The notes under the pieces are model-generated. The model searched no databases, was not told the DNA's origin, and worked only from the letters and a program-made list of their open reading frames with translations. 64,000 bases of DNA from assembly GCA_002007465.1 (NCBI GenBank), contig LNAC01000276.1:3916443-3980442 (forward strand). Direction: 5' to 3'. The DNA comes from Ailurus styani (lineage: Eukaryota; Chordata; Mammalia; Carnivora; Ailuridae). The translations under genes and the position numbers were made by a program. Positions 32,101 to 46,100 of this stretch are shown one piece after another; positions within the stretch are counted from its first letter, which is position 1; every line of letters begins with the position of its first letter.

Positions 32101-34100
32101 CCAAGGCAGATGCTCAACTGACTGAGTCACCCAGGTGCCCTATTTTTTGATAACGTAATTAGAAGTAGACTTGTGGGGTCAAGGATATGTGCATTTTGAA
32201 ATAGCTAGTGACAAGTAGCTCTTCCAACAGGCCGTACTGGCTAGTATTTCCACCAACAGTAGGGTAAGGGGTGCCTCTATTTATTTATTTACTTACTTTT
32301 AAGATTTTATTTAATTGAGAGAGAGAGGGAGAGGGTGGGCACACGCACGAGAGGGGAGAAGGTCAGAGAGAGAAGCAGGCTCCCCATGGAGCTGGGAGCC
32401 CGATGTGGGATTTGATCCCCAGACTCCGGGATCATGACCTGAGCTTAAGGCAGTTGCTTAACCAACTGAGCCACCCAGGGGCCCCTTGGGGGTGCCTATT
32501 TAAATTCTCACTGGACTTTGAGGATTATCTTGTTAATATGTTGCCTCTTACTTAGGAGAAATTATGTTTATCCGCATTTCTCCACAGGTCAAGTTTCAAT
32601 TTACCTCTCTTTACAGGTTAAACCGCTTCTGGTAATTGGCCCTCTGTACTTTCTGAACTGCCTTTAATGCCCTTTGCTCACTTTTCTGCTGAGTTTGTCT
32701 TACTGATTTTTGAGGGGTTGCTCTCTAAAATGTCGCAATTGTTTCTTTCTAGTTTGTCATTCGACTTAACTTGTGTGTCATGTTTGCATTGAAGTTTTAA
32801 TCTTTAGTTGCACTGTCAACCTATTCTGTATGGTTTCTAGACTATATGTTGTGTTTTAAAAGGCCCTCCTTGGGGCACCTGGGTGGCTCAGTCGGTTAAG
32901 CATCCAGCTCTTGACTTCAGCTCAGGTCACGATCTACAGATTGGTGGACGTGGGCTGGAGCTCCGCATCAGGCCCAGCGCAGAGTTTGCTTGAGATTCTC
33001 TCCCTCCCCCCGCTTCTGCACATTTGCACACTCTCTAAATAGATAAAAATCTTTTTTTTAACGTGTTATTTTAAAAAAGTAAAAAAATAAAAGGTCTTTC
33101 TTTTAAAGTTATAAAAAGTACGTTGTAGGATTAGATTTATGGCTTTGTTTTTTAATTTGGATATTTAATTCATTTGGAATTTACTTTTGCATGCGGTATG
33201 AAGTAGGTAGGGATCAAAGAATGGAACATTTTTGTCTGATGCTTTGCGCCCTTTCCCAGTCTCACTCCCTTAAGCCCCCTAACACCTCACCCCACCCCCA
33301 AAAAAGTTTGTTGTGATTACTTTCATGATGGATTAGTTTTGCCTATTCTAGAACTTCATGTAAAATGGAACCATTCAGTACAAACTCTTTTGTGTCTGCT
33401 TCTTTGCTTGGCATAATTTGTTCTATTCCTGAGCATTACAGTACATTTTGGTATTTGGTAGGGCAAGTGTGTACATTCTACTGAATTATTTTAACAACCT
33501 TATTACAGTTTAGCAAGAGTTTAATGAAAATAAGGTTCATTCTTCTGACCTGTTTGGTGAACAAACTGAAATCTGCATATGGATTATTTTAATCAGACTC
33601 CTAGAGTGTGTCAGGCAGTCTCAGCACTTCTCCAGAGTAGTTTCTTTTTTTTTTTTTTAAAGATTTTATTTATTTGACAGAGAGAGATCACAAGTAGGCA
33701 GAGAGTCAGGCAGAGAGGGAGAGGAGGAAGCAGGCTCCCCGAAGAGCAGAGAGCCCGATGCAGAGAGGCCTATGCGGGACTTGATCCCAGGACCCTGAGA
33801 TCATGACCTAAGCTGAAGGCAGAGGCTTTAACCCACTGAGCCACCCAGGCGCCCTCCAGAGTAGTTTCATACCAGTAATCTGTTAAGTGTAATCTTTTAA
33901 AGTGATTATCAGAGGGCGCCTGGGTGGCTCAGTGGGTTAATGCCTCTGCTTTCAGCCCAGGTCATGATCTCAGGGTCCTGGGATCGAGGCCCGCATCGGG
34001 CTCTCTGCTCAGCGGGGAGCCTGCTTCCCCCTCTCTCTCTACCTGCCTCTCTGCCTCCTTGTGATCTCTCTCCCTCTGTGAAATAAATAAATAAAAAAAA

Positions 34101-34139
<39 letters not shown>

Positions 34140-37100
34140 AAAAAAAAAAAAAAAAAAAAGTGATTATCAGAAAAGTAAACCTAACTGGAAAAGCGAAGTT
34201 GGTATGTTTGCTTCTTAGCTCTTACCTGATCCTGTGCTGTTTTGTCTGTTTTGGCACAGGTTAATAATAAGGAAAAAAATGCAAGAATTAGAAAAAAATG
34301 TCCATGTCTCCTTCATCCAACCTCCCCAGATGTTAGCATTTTACTAAATTTCTTTATCCTCCCCCCACCTCCTTATGTTTGTATGTATGTTTTGTTTCAT
34401 TTCTGAACTACTTGAGAATAAATGGCTGGCCTGGGCCCCTTTGCCTCACATACTACGGTGTTGCCTGGCAGCAAGGGTATTACAAATATAGCCCTAGTTG
34501 TCAAAATTGAGATATTAACTCGGATACAGTTGCCTAAGCTGAGATCTTCTTTAGATGTTAGGGTCTTTATTGGTCAAAAGGAAAAATAATCCAGGGTCAT
34601 GCATTGCATTCAATTATTTCTCCTGGGGCAGTTTCTAAGACTTTTATTGTATTCTTGTGTCGCCATTTTTAAAGTGTACAGACTGTTTTGAAGGCTGTTT
34701 TTTGAATTGGGGTTTATTTATTTGTTCGTTCATTTTTTTTCTCCTCTCATTAGGTTCAAATTACACACTTTTGTCAGTAGTACCAGAAACGTCACTCTCC
34801 CTCCATACTCTGTCTCAAGGCACATGTTGTCCAGTTGAGTAACTAAAAGTGCTGTTGGTCAGGTTTCTCCACTGGAAAGTTACTGTCTTAACCTTTGTAA
34901 TTGTATCTCTGGGGAAGAAACTTTAAGACTTCTGTAAATATCTTGTTCACCCTCCACTGGTTTTAGCACCCACCGATTGTTATCCGTTGGTGATTTTCTA
35001 AATTTATTATCCTATCTACATTTCTTAGTTGGTTTTCTGACATAAGGGGTGGCTTGCCCTTCTTCCTTATTTATCAGTGTGAATTTAGAGATTCTTATTT
35101 TGTTCAGTAAGTTATAAACCTTTGTAATGATGATTTTGATGTTCATACTGTCCCAGTGAGAACCCTTCAAGCTGACTTGTGACATATCCATGTCCTTATC
35201 ACTCTTTTTGACATCTCCATTTCACCCCTTGAACGCTTTCTTATGTTCTGGCAGAATAGGGTATCCAGTCTCTTGTACTTCCTGCTGCACCTTGGGAATC
35301 AGCCATTTCTCCTAGGCACCCTTGTTCTTTTTTGTGGAGAGTGGTACCTTGTCGGCCAGTGCTGGGTTTGTAAGGTCTGTTGGACTGAATATGCCTCATG
35401 AAATTAAATCCTGGTGAAGCAGTCAGATGAACCAGTGACAGCTTCAGAAATACGAAAAAATAAAGCTCTGGCTAATACGAGCAGTGTATCAACTGAACTT
35501 GCCAGCTAGTGAAAATTGTTCATTAATTGATGCTCCTGGATTTTGGAGGTGGCAGTGATACTTGAGACTCAAGCAAAATGGATATTAAAAACTGTGTTTA
35601 GTGTTCTTAAATGGGAAAATAAAAGTAAAAGGAAATATTTAAGACCTGTGACGTGACGAATTTTGAGAAGGTTTTCCTAGGTGTGGTGATCTTACGATAG
35701 AAAGTTGTCAATCAGCCCCAAGCTGATCTAAAAAGAAAGTGTATAACAATAACTAAAACCGTGAAAAATCAGTGATGTAGAGTTGCTCTAATTTTACTAG
35801 TAGGTTTTCAAACAGTGAGAAGTTTGAAGATTGGTTCATCTTAAGGTGGCAGTGGGGTTGCCTGGCTGGCTTAGTCGTTAGAGCAAGCAACTCTTCATTT
35901 CAGGGTCGTGGGTTCAAGCCCCATGTTGAGTGTGGAGCCTACTTAAAATACATATATTTTTAAATATTTTATTTATTTGAATGAGAGACAGTGAGAGAGG
36001 GAACAGGGAGAAGGCGGAATGGGAAGGGGAGAAGCAGGCTTCCCGCCTAGCAGGGTGCCGGGTACAGGGTTTGATTCTAGGACCCTGGGATCATGACCTG
36101 ATCCCAGGTCAGAAAGCAGACACTTAATGACTGAGCCACCCAGGCACCCCTAAAATATTTTTTTTTTTAAGGTGGCTCTAAGGATTTTTCAGTAGATGAT
36201 GCTGTAACAGTTGGCTCTCTATCTGATGGTAGGGAAAGGTCTGTTCTTCCTCCTTCCATGGCAAATAGAAATTCTGGCTAGTGTAGTACTTTTATAGTCA
36301 CCGTGGTGAGGGAGACCTGAAATGACACTAAAAACAAAACAAAAAGGCATGTAAACTCAGCTGCATAAAAAGTTTAATCCTCTCATCAAAAGACATCATA
36401 AATAATTCGGATGCAATAGACTTAGAAAAAGTATTGTAGAGTATAAATAACCAGAAAACGTTAAGTTTCTTACATATCAAGGAAAACATGCAGTCTGGTT
36501 GGCGAAGTAGAGACTATGAATAAGCAGTTCACAGATCAAAGAAAAAACAAACATGACCTGTATACAAGAAAAGATTCTCTTGCTAGTAATTGAAGGAAAG
36601 CACATAAAAAGAGAATTATCATTTTTGTCTCTCAGACTCGTAGAAACTTACACCGTTCCTAATATCTCATATTAGTAAGGATGTGAGGAAATGGGCAGTT
36701 GTTGGATGGACATGGTAAATTCATAAAGCCTCTTTGCACTGGGGTCACCAAACTAAAGAACACTCACAGTATGAAGTAAAAGATGGAGGAGGATTAATAT
36801 GTAGTGCAAGAAAATATTTAGGAGCATGACTCTTATTGAAGTAAAATAACGAAATGAGTGTGACTCTGAGCATATAATTACATAAATGTATTTGTGTAAT
36901 CAAATACATTTTAGAAGTAATGACCTGCCCACATGCATTGGGCCACTTGGGGTGCTGTGGGGGAATCCAGCAGAAGTCAGAGGGGGCAGTGTATGAGTTT
37001 GGACATGATCCTGAGGCAGAAGCTCGGCAGAGGAAGAGGAGACGGAATCCTAAGCAAGGAAGCCGGGAACAGGTTAGGGATGCCAGAGCAGGACGGGTAG

Positions 37101-40100
37101 AGCCATGCCTTACAGACTGGAGGCAGTAATGACGATGACGTTTACTCTGGAGGAAGGATTTGAGAGGCACCTTTTCCCTTGGTACTAAAGATAGCGCTCT
37201 GGTTTATTCCAGAGAGCTCTATTTTTCATTCACATCAATTCTGCATTTGTTTAAGCACATTTTTTACTTCTTTTTCGGAAGTAGGGTGCCTTTTCCCAAA
37301 TAGCGCTTCTTGATAAGCTTCCCAGCCAAGGTTATGCTTTCTTCTGTGTGTACTGAAGACTAAATGTTCTTTTTTTAAAAAAATATTTTATATATTTATT
37401 TGATAGAGATAGCAAGAGAGGGAACATAAGCACAGGGGAGCTGGAGTGGGAGAAGCAGGGAGCCCAATGTGGGGCTCCATCCCAGAATGCTGGGATCATG
37501 ACCTGAGCCGAAGGCAGATGCTTAACAACTGAGCCACCCAGGTGCCCCAAGACTAAATGTTCTTAAGAGCACGGGTTCATTCCCTTGACAGTTCTGGTCC
37601 TTTCTTACTTGAGAGAGCTCCCCACCCCCACCCCCCCAAGGGGTCTGGGCTGCAGTGTGTTTATGCTACTCTCTGGGGCAAAGGTGGTTGTGAAAGTGGC
37701 AAACTGATTTTGCTTGTTGGAAACCAGCACCTCTCTTGTGAAAGGGTTGCATGCAGTTTGTGGTGACCTATTTAGATTTTTTTCCTCGTAACGAGGATAG
37801 AACTGGATAAAAACCAATATATATATTCTAGAATGATCTCAGCTTTATCATATATAAATCTATGGAAATGCTGCTGGTGCAGCTTCCTGGTATATTTACA
37901 TAAAGACCATTGGGTTGAGTTCCAGACATTTTTTAAAGCTCAAGGCGTGTTTTGTCATAGATACTTACAAAACCGCAGTGGTGTTCCCAGCCAGCCACTA
38001 AGGCTATTTGCACATAATGCATTGAATTCTACTTTAGTGTCATGATCTCTGTTTTTAAATAATGTATTCCTGACAAACCTTTCAGATTTCCTGAAATATA
38101 TTCCTGAATGATATTAGAATATGGAAAAATCAGGGGTGCCTGGGTGGCTCAGTCAGTTGGGCATCTGCCTTTGGCTCAGCTAGTGATCCCAGGATTCTGG
38201 AATGGAGCCTCGCATCACGGTCCTTGAGCAGTAGGGAGCCTGCTTCTCCCTGTGTCCCTGCCCTTGCTTGTGCCCTATCTCATTCAAATAAATAAAAAAC
38301 TCCTTAAAAAAAAAAAAAGGCTATGGAAAAATCAGGTAACACGTGTGATAAGGGAGTTCTTATCTCTAAGAGGGTTTTTAAAAAGGAACTCAATTGTGAT
38401 ATAAATGATTAGGTTTGGGTTTTTGTCTCCCCCCCCCCTTTTTTTGTCCTGAATATTACACATTTCATAGACTTAAAAGCTTAATCCTTAAGTATAAGCA
38501 AGTTAATGTCTGTTTCCCTTACATTCCTTGAAAAAACCCTTAATGGTCTTAAGAAATTGACCTTCATGTTGGGGAAAAGGTGTTGAGGGAATTGAGTTTG
38601 TTTTGTTTTGTGACTGAGTATGTCACAAAAGAAGTTGAGCGCTGCCCTTGTGATAAGGAGCTATAGCTCCAAAGCACATAACCTGGCTGTACTACACTCT
38701 ACTTTGGAGCCATGATCTCATATTTCATACATGGGATTTTATTCTTCACAATGCAAAGAGTCAATCAGTTTAATTTTAGCAACCCTGTTCTTAGACCAAA
38801 AATTTCACTTTTCCCCTAATTTTTCATTATTATTGTGGCTAGGGATTTCCATTTTCTCTTCAGCCCTGGCATTTCTATTATTTACATTTTTCTATTGCTT
38901 TTTTGTCATCCTTAACAATTTATACAAAAAATAAAGGCAAATAACCACATAAAAGATATTTAGATGAATGTGCCAGTGTGCCTGCCCGCTGTGAACTGTT
39001 GTCTTCAGAACAGATTGTGAATGTCCTAAAATAAATCTATTCCTAAGAAATACTAAAAGGTTGAGTGAGGGAAGTTAAGGGGAAATGATTTCCTTATTTT
39101 TCAATGCAGCAGAGTCAAATCTGTCTAAAAACTGAAACATGAGCCAGAAAATGAGTCCACCCTCCTGAACAAAAATACTCAACCTAAGGATAAATTCAGG
39201 TAAAAAAGTATTCCTTTTTTTGTGTAGAACATTGGCAGGGGTAAGAAATAAGAGCTTGTTTTAACAGAGATTCAGAAAGATTGGCACTTTTATTCATTGG
39301 TTTTTTTTTTTTTTTAAGATTTTATTTATTTGACAGGGAGATCACAAGTAGGCTGAGAGGCAGGCAGAGAGGAGGAAGCAGGCTCCCTGTTGAGCAGGGA
39401 GCCCGATGTGGGCCTCAATCCCAGGACCCTGAGATCATGACCTGAGCCGAAGGCAGAGGCCTACTTTTATTCATTGTTGATGGAACTGTATGAATTGGAA
39501 CAACCTTCCTCTGGGGTATCTTGATAGTATGTGGGTTCTTTGTTTTTACTAAAAGCCTTAAAAACATACATACCTTTTGTCTTAGGAATGCCATTTCTAG
39601 AAATACGCTCTAAAATGGTAATTGCCTATGTACGAAAAGAATTGCCAGGATGTTCATCTTTATAAGCATTTTCTTGAAATTCCATGCATACATATTAGAT
39701 CAATAGTGCTCTCTCTGTATAATGCTGTTAAAGAACATGGAAATAAGTTCATAATACTGCAAGTGACATCACAGAATGATGGAACAGTGTAATTTTTTTA
39801 AAGGTTTTATTTATTGATATGACAGAGACAGTGAGAGAGGGAACCATAAGCAGGGGGAGCGGGAGAGGGAGAAGCAGGCCTCCCCTGAAGCAAGGAGCCT
39901 GAGGTGGGGCTTGATCCCAGGACCCTGGGATGACCTGAGCCGAAGGCAGCTGGTCAACGGCTGAGCCCTCCAGGCGCTCTGAACAGTGTCATTTTTATAA
40001 GTATAGTGCAGGTATATACATAGCAGAATACAGGAGGATGTCTGTGTATGTCAGTATAACAAGGGGGCTAATTCTAGGTGGTAAAATTATGAATGGCTTT

Positions 40101-43100
40101 ACTTTTTTTTATGAATGGCTTTTCTTATTGCTTATTTATATATTGTTTTGTGTCAGTTTCTCTTGGAAAATATGCCCCTTTTTTTTTTAAGATTTTATTT
40201 ATTTATTTGACAGATGGCAAATAGGCAGAGAGGTAGGCAGAGAGAAGAGAAAGCAGGCTCCCTGCTGAGCAGGAAGCCGATGCATGCGGGGCTCCATCTG
40301 AGGACCCTGAGATCATGACCTGAGCCAAAGGCAGAGGTTTCAACCCACTGAGCCACCCAGGCGCCCTTGCCCCATGTTTCTTTTTTTTTTTTTTTTTTTT
40401 TTTTTAAAGATTTTATTTATTTATTTGACACAGAGAGAGAGATTACAAGTAGGCAGAGAGATAGGCAGAGAGAGAGGAGAGAGGAGGAAGCAGGCTCCCT
40501 GCTGAGCAGAGAGCCCGATGTGGGCCTCGATCCCAGGACCCTGGGATCATGACCTGAGCCGAAGGCAGCGGCTTTAACCCACTGAGCCACCCAGGCGCCC
40601 TGCCCCATGTTTCTTAACTAAAAAACAACACACTGTGTGAAATACTCTTTTCCCCACAAAGAAAGCTACTTAACACGAAGGCCAGGCCTTAAAACAGCTC
40701 TGATCTGCCTTGACCCTAAGCACTCATTTCCAGCTACTTAAACTTGCACAGCCACTTGATGAGAACAGAACCTCTTCTGCTTGGGGTGCGGGCGGACTGC
40801 CTTGTCCCAAAAGGCCTTACCCTTCCAGGATTACCATTCCTGAATTGGGAAGTACTACAGGTTTTGGTGTCTGCTTCTGTGATGCTTAGGGCCTATAAAA
40901 GTTAGATACAGGTCATTGATCTGGTTCTGTAAACTATTCTCTCTTCAGGGCGTAAACCAGAAGAAGAGGGTGTGGAAGACAACGGGCTGGAGGAAAACTC
41001 TGGGGATGGACAGGTATGTGCAGCCTTGTCAGTGAATCAACTTGGTGGATTGACCTCTGGCAGTCATGTGATGGTTGGGTTTTGTTTTGTCACAGGAGGA
41101 TGTTGAAACTAGTTTGGAGAACTTGCAAGACATTGACATGATGGATATCAGTGTATTGGATGAAGCAGAGATCGATAATGGAAGTGTTGCCGACTGTGTA
41201 GACGACGATGATGCGGATAACCTCCCAGAGTCCCTGTCTGATAGTAGAGAGCTAGTCGAGGGAGAAATGAAAGAGCTTCCTGAGCAGCTTCAAGAACATG
41301 CTGTAGGTAACTCGGCAGTGTCTCTCTAGGATGCACCGTGAATGTCGTGGGAGATGATGAGGTTTATGTTTGGAATTGAGCTCTTTTAAGGCTGGTTCAG
41401 TGGGACTGTGCTTAATCTGTTCACATGTAAAATCCAGACAATTCTGAAAACACACTTTGTTGAGAAGTGTCTCAGTGAGATCCAGGGTTGAGTGCTCTCC
41501 ATTTGCATAATGCATCATTATGCATTTCAGGGACGCTTTCCGAGACCTTCTTGTTACAGGAACTTGGTCTTTGGTTGCGTGGTTTGCATGCCTTGAAAAT
41601 AGCGAAGGAGAGGTTGAAAGTTGACCTTTTCCTGATAAAGAACCAATCCATGCCTGCCTAGTCAGCCTTTCATAAAATTAACTTTGACATAGTCTTTAAA
41701 GCTTTAGTTTTTTTTCATTTTGAAACAAATCTAATTATACTGTAATTATAAAGAGTACTATTTATTGAATTCTGTTTGCCAGGCGTTAGGCAGATGTCCT
41801 TTAATACTTTTAACAAGAACAGGACATACATAGGTGTTATTTTGCCAATTTTCTGCTTGAGGAAATCGGGGAATAAAGAGGTAACGAATTATCTCCAGGC
41901 AGCACACAGCTCAGAAGAGAATAAGAATTAAGACCAGGCTAATTCCAGAGTCTGTGTGCTTAACTCCTACATTGTATTGACTTGGTGGGAATGATTTATT
42001 AGATTACTTTATTTCTGTGAGGAAGCGTGCTTGTCGGGTAGACCGAAAGGGCAGTGAAAATTAGAAGCTGTTCGGCATCTCGGTAGAAATCCTTATGTGT
42101 TGGTTCCTGGGAGCTACCTCGTTTTCTTAGTGGCTCTCAGATCTCTAGCAGTGAGTGTCCCAAGTCACGCCAGGGCAAGGAACCCCTGTTCTCTGCTAGT
42201 GGATCCGCTTTTGCCATTCCTTAGAATATTTTTGCATTTTCTCCTGGAACTGATTCTGAGTATCCTGAAAAGTAGCCGACTGTCATCTTTGAATGGGGAG
42301 TTTGATTTTGAGAAGTGGCTGTCATTTTGCTACAAATAGGGTGTTTAATTTTACTTTTTGGTATAAGTCTCATTTGCTGGTTTCCTAGAAGGTACCTGAA
42401 ACACTAGAACAGCGACACAGGGTACATACCCTGCCCTGTTAGTTGCTTTTACTGAAGGCTCTTTTTTTCTCCTCTGATTAGAAAATCATACCTTCAGTCG
42501 TAAAAGCCTGGAAACATCCTGCATGTCTGCCAGTGATGGTTAAATAATTATAATTAATGGAAGTGGGGTAAGTTAAGAATTAAGACCATTCATTAGAGGT
42601 CTGACACTTTAATTTGCTCTGTGACCTTGGGCAAATTACTTAACCTCTCTGGACCTCTCTTGTAAAAATAATAGGTTTTGGGAGGATTGAATAGATGAGC
42701 ATTTATTAGTAGCTTAGATCCAGAGTCCTCAGACTGGCCAACGAGCTATTGGAACATACCTATACCTGCTTGTGGCAGTCATCCGTGGCAGCTGATTTCT
42801 CAAACAGTAGAGTAGCCATGACAGAGACCATCTGGCCTGCAGAGTCTCAAATACTCACTGTCTGCCCCTTGACAGGAAGAGTTTGCTGACCTTGGTTTAG
42901 AACTGTGCTTGTCATATAGCAACGCCATAGGGCTGTTGTTACTGTAACTTTGTATTATTACTCCCAGTAGTATAGTTATTACTCTTACATAATCATGTAA
43001 AAGAACTAAGTAGGTTCATACTAACTGAAACAGTTTTCAAGAAGGAGGTGAATATATGGCAGGGGACAGAATGTGCTGCCACTCATGTGGACAGAGAAAG

Positions 43101-46100
43101 GAGAGGTGGTCTTGCACGCAGGTGTGCTGCACTCTCGTGAGCACGCATTGACTGTCTGAAGACGATTGCATCAGGGGAAGGAAGGAGTGGTACAAGGGTG
43201 ATTTCCTCGTCAAGTAATCGTAATAGCCATACATGTTGTTGGTAAAATATTTGAAAAATGATCCCCCGCTCTAAAATATTGTAACAGCCTTGGGGTTTTA
43301 CAGCAAGCAGTTCAAATTCTTTTGGTTCTCACAACAGTAATATCACGAACCTCTCTTATGTGTTTGGGGAACCCCCACCTTATTAGGCAGAGCCCATCTC
43401 TTAGAATAGGAGGTCAACATATCAGTCATTTTTCCCCAACAGAGGGGCCTCCATGGACCACCTGCCTTGGCAGTCCTGTGTCCCTGTCTCCACACTTCCA
43501 GTTTAGAAATTGATGAGGCCAGCAGTTCAGTACTCTGACATGCCACCTCAGTCTGGGCCAGAGTCATCTTGGGGCAGTGGGTTCAGTAGTGGTAGCATTT
43601 GGACTTGGAGAACTGGTGGTGGCCCCAGAAATCCAAGAATCCATTCTGTTTTCTGATTCTGGTCATTGTTCACAGAAGAGTAGCCTCTAAACCTGGTCCA
43701 GTTGACTTGGGACAGTTGTGTACTATCTAATTTTCATCTCTTCTGCTTAACTTAAGCTTTCTGTTTTTCTTTCTTCGTTTGGTTGTACTTTAAAACCCTC
43801 AGTGGTACCATAATGGGTTTCCCAGTCAATATATTAGCAGGCACTATTTCTTTAAATTGAGATGAAGTCAAGCTCTAATGCTGTTTGAATTCCTTCATTG
43901 TGTTTAGAATTTTGTCATAAGTGATTTTTATGGCTGTTTTCATTTTACAGATGTATTGTTTTACCTAATGTTGACATTGTAAACTGTATTTTTGTTTATT
44001 TTACAGATAGAGGACAAAGAAACCCTAAACAATTTAGATACTTCATCATCTGACTTCACTATATTACAGGTAAATTGTGTGTCTCAATAATTTTAGAATC
44101 AGAGGTTAGACTACCATTTCTGGAAACCAATTCAGACATTGTATGGCATTCCCAAGTAAAAGTCATTGCAAGGTTGGTTTGCTCTGTTGGCATCTTCAGA
44201 GGCCTTTGCTTTCCACTTTCCCCAAATACAACATGCCTGTTACAGAGGACTTACATCTTGACTTCCCCTGCAAGCACTGTGGCTTATCTACAGCTGAGAG
44301 GAGGGCCTGTTTGGGGAAATTCTTGTTGATTTGATTGCTGGGGGCGAGGCTGCCTGTCTGATTTGTTCCGGGTGCCTCCTCTGCAGAAAGACTGTAAGGG
44401 GCGATGGTGGTGGGGGTTGGGGGAGCACGCCCTCCCTAGGAGATACTAATGGGGTCCAGATGAGGATACAGGAGGGTGGGGCGGCCAGAACACTGACATC
44501 ACAGCTGGGAAAGGTGAAATCTTGGGGGGGTCTGGTTCTGCCTTTGGGAATTTTTCTCATAGAAAATGCACAGATTTCCTTTGATGACTTTATCGTCTTG
44601 ACTGTATCATCTGTGTAAATATTAAATCTTAGATGAGAACAAATGAGATGTGGACTAACTTTCAGGTAGGATTTACATAAATGTGGGTCTTGAGTTTCCT
44701 TTTAATTTTTCTGCCAGCCTACCTAGATACATAAACCATTGGAGTAAAGTTAACCTGGGTAGCTGTGTGATTTTCATCGGAAAATACAGTCAGCTTTTGC
44801 CAGTCTTTATTTTTGTTTTGGGGGGTTTTTTTGTTGTCCTATTTCATTCACCTGTACTGCTTAAGTAGAATCCTCTTTCAGATGCAATCTCCATTTGCTT
44901 CAGCGAGGCAGGGGCAAGGTTAGTGATTGGGAAGTCAGAGTCCCAGCTTCAAGGAGGGTGCAAACCTCAAGAAAGCATGGTGGAACCCAGCCTTTCTGTA
45001 GGGCTGATGTGTCTCTCCAGCTGCAAAGTGACACCACCCATTCTTGGCTCCAAAAGGAAAAGGGGAGCTGGGTCTTGTCATTTTCTCGAGTCTTTCTAGG
45101 TCCAAGAGTCCTGTGTTAAAGGGAGAAATACTGGGCGCCTGGGTGGCTCAGTGGGTTAAAGCCTCTGCCTTCGGCTCAGGTCATGATCCCAGGGTCCTGG
45201 GATCGAGGCCCACATCGGGCTCTCTGCTCAGCAGGGAGCCTGCTTCCTCCTCTCTCCTCTCTCTCTGCCTGCCTCTCTGCCTACTTGTAATCTCTCTGTT
45301 TCAAATGAATAAATAAAAATTAAAAAAAAAAACTTAAAAAAAAAAGGGAGAAATACATAAACTCTTACAGAGACAGATAGGGGTAGATTTTGAATCTTTC
45401 TGGAGAAAGTTAAGGAGAGACTTCGTCTACCTAGAACGATTTTTGGCTTTATTTTTTTATTTTTTTAAAGATTTTATTTATTTATTTGACAGAGATTACA
45501 AGTAGGCAGAGAGGCAGGCAGAGAGAGAGAGGAGGAAGCAGGCTCCCTGCTGAGCAGAGAGCCCGATGCGGGCCTCGATCCCAGGACCCTGAGATCATGA
45601 CCTGAGCCGAAGGCAGAGGCTTTAACCCACTGAGCCACCCAGGCACCCGATTTTTGGCTTTAGTTGTAGGGTTAAATCCCAGAGTGGGGTGTGTTGCCTG
45701 AAAAACAAAATACATGGAATGAAGGTGTGAAGAAAGTGAACAGTTTCCAGGGCTTTTCAGAATGGCAGGCCAGCTCCCAGTGAAGGTGCAGACCACCCGC
45801 CCCCATGTCCCAGGCGTGTGTTCGTGTCTGTGGTGTGTCAGGTGTGCGTGCAGAGATGAATGTCGCCATCCTCACAGGGCCCTTCCTCCCTGTGTGAAGT
45901 ACACACCAGCACTGTTGGGAAGAGACGTGGTTGTGCTGTGTGTCTTTGAGGCAGTTTGTCAGCCACTCTGTGCCAGTCTCCCAGTCTGAAAGGAAGGATG
46001 ATACTAATGATACCAACCTGTTAGGGCTGTCTGATGATTAACTCGTGTATGTAAAGGGCTTAAGTTTGCACCTGGAACCTAATCAGCGCTCATCAGTAGT

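Larger units (their letters stand above)
31696..33480. mobile_element. Old L1-like LINE segments interrupted by CAN-SINEs
   Basis: Stretches such as 'tagtttgtcattcgacttaa' and 'tttggaatttacttttgcat', plus 'aatggaaccattcagtacaa', resemble mammalian L1 3'-region sequence I recognise. Boundaries and subfamily are uncertain. Confidence 0.4.
29412..40948 (+). other. Intron 2 of the plus gene, packed with CAN-SINEs
   Basis: An 11.5-kb intron, the longest in the window. It holds about 17 CAN-SINE copies between 30121 and 40601 on both strands and old L1-like segments (about 31700-33480). No exon was recognised. The matching intron of the minus gene is 3.7 kb, so most of the size difference is repeat insertion. 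Confidence 0.7.
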
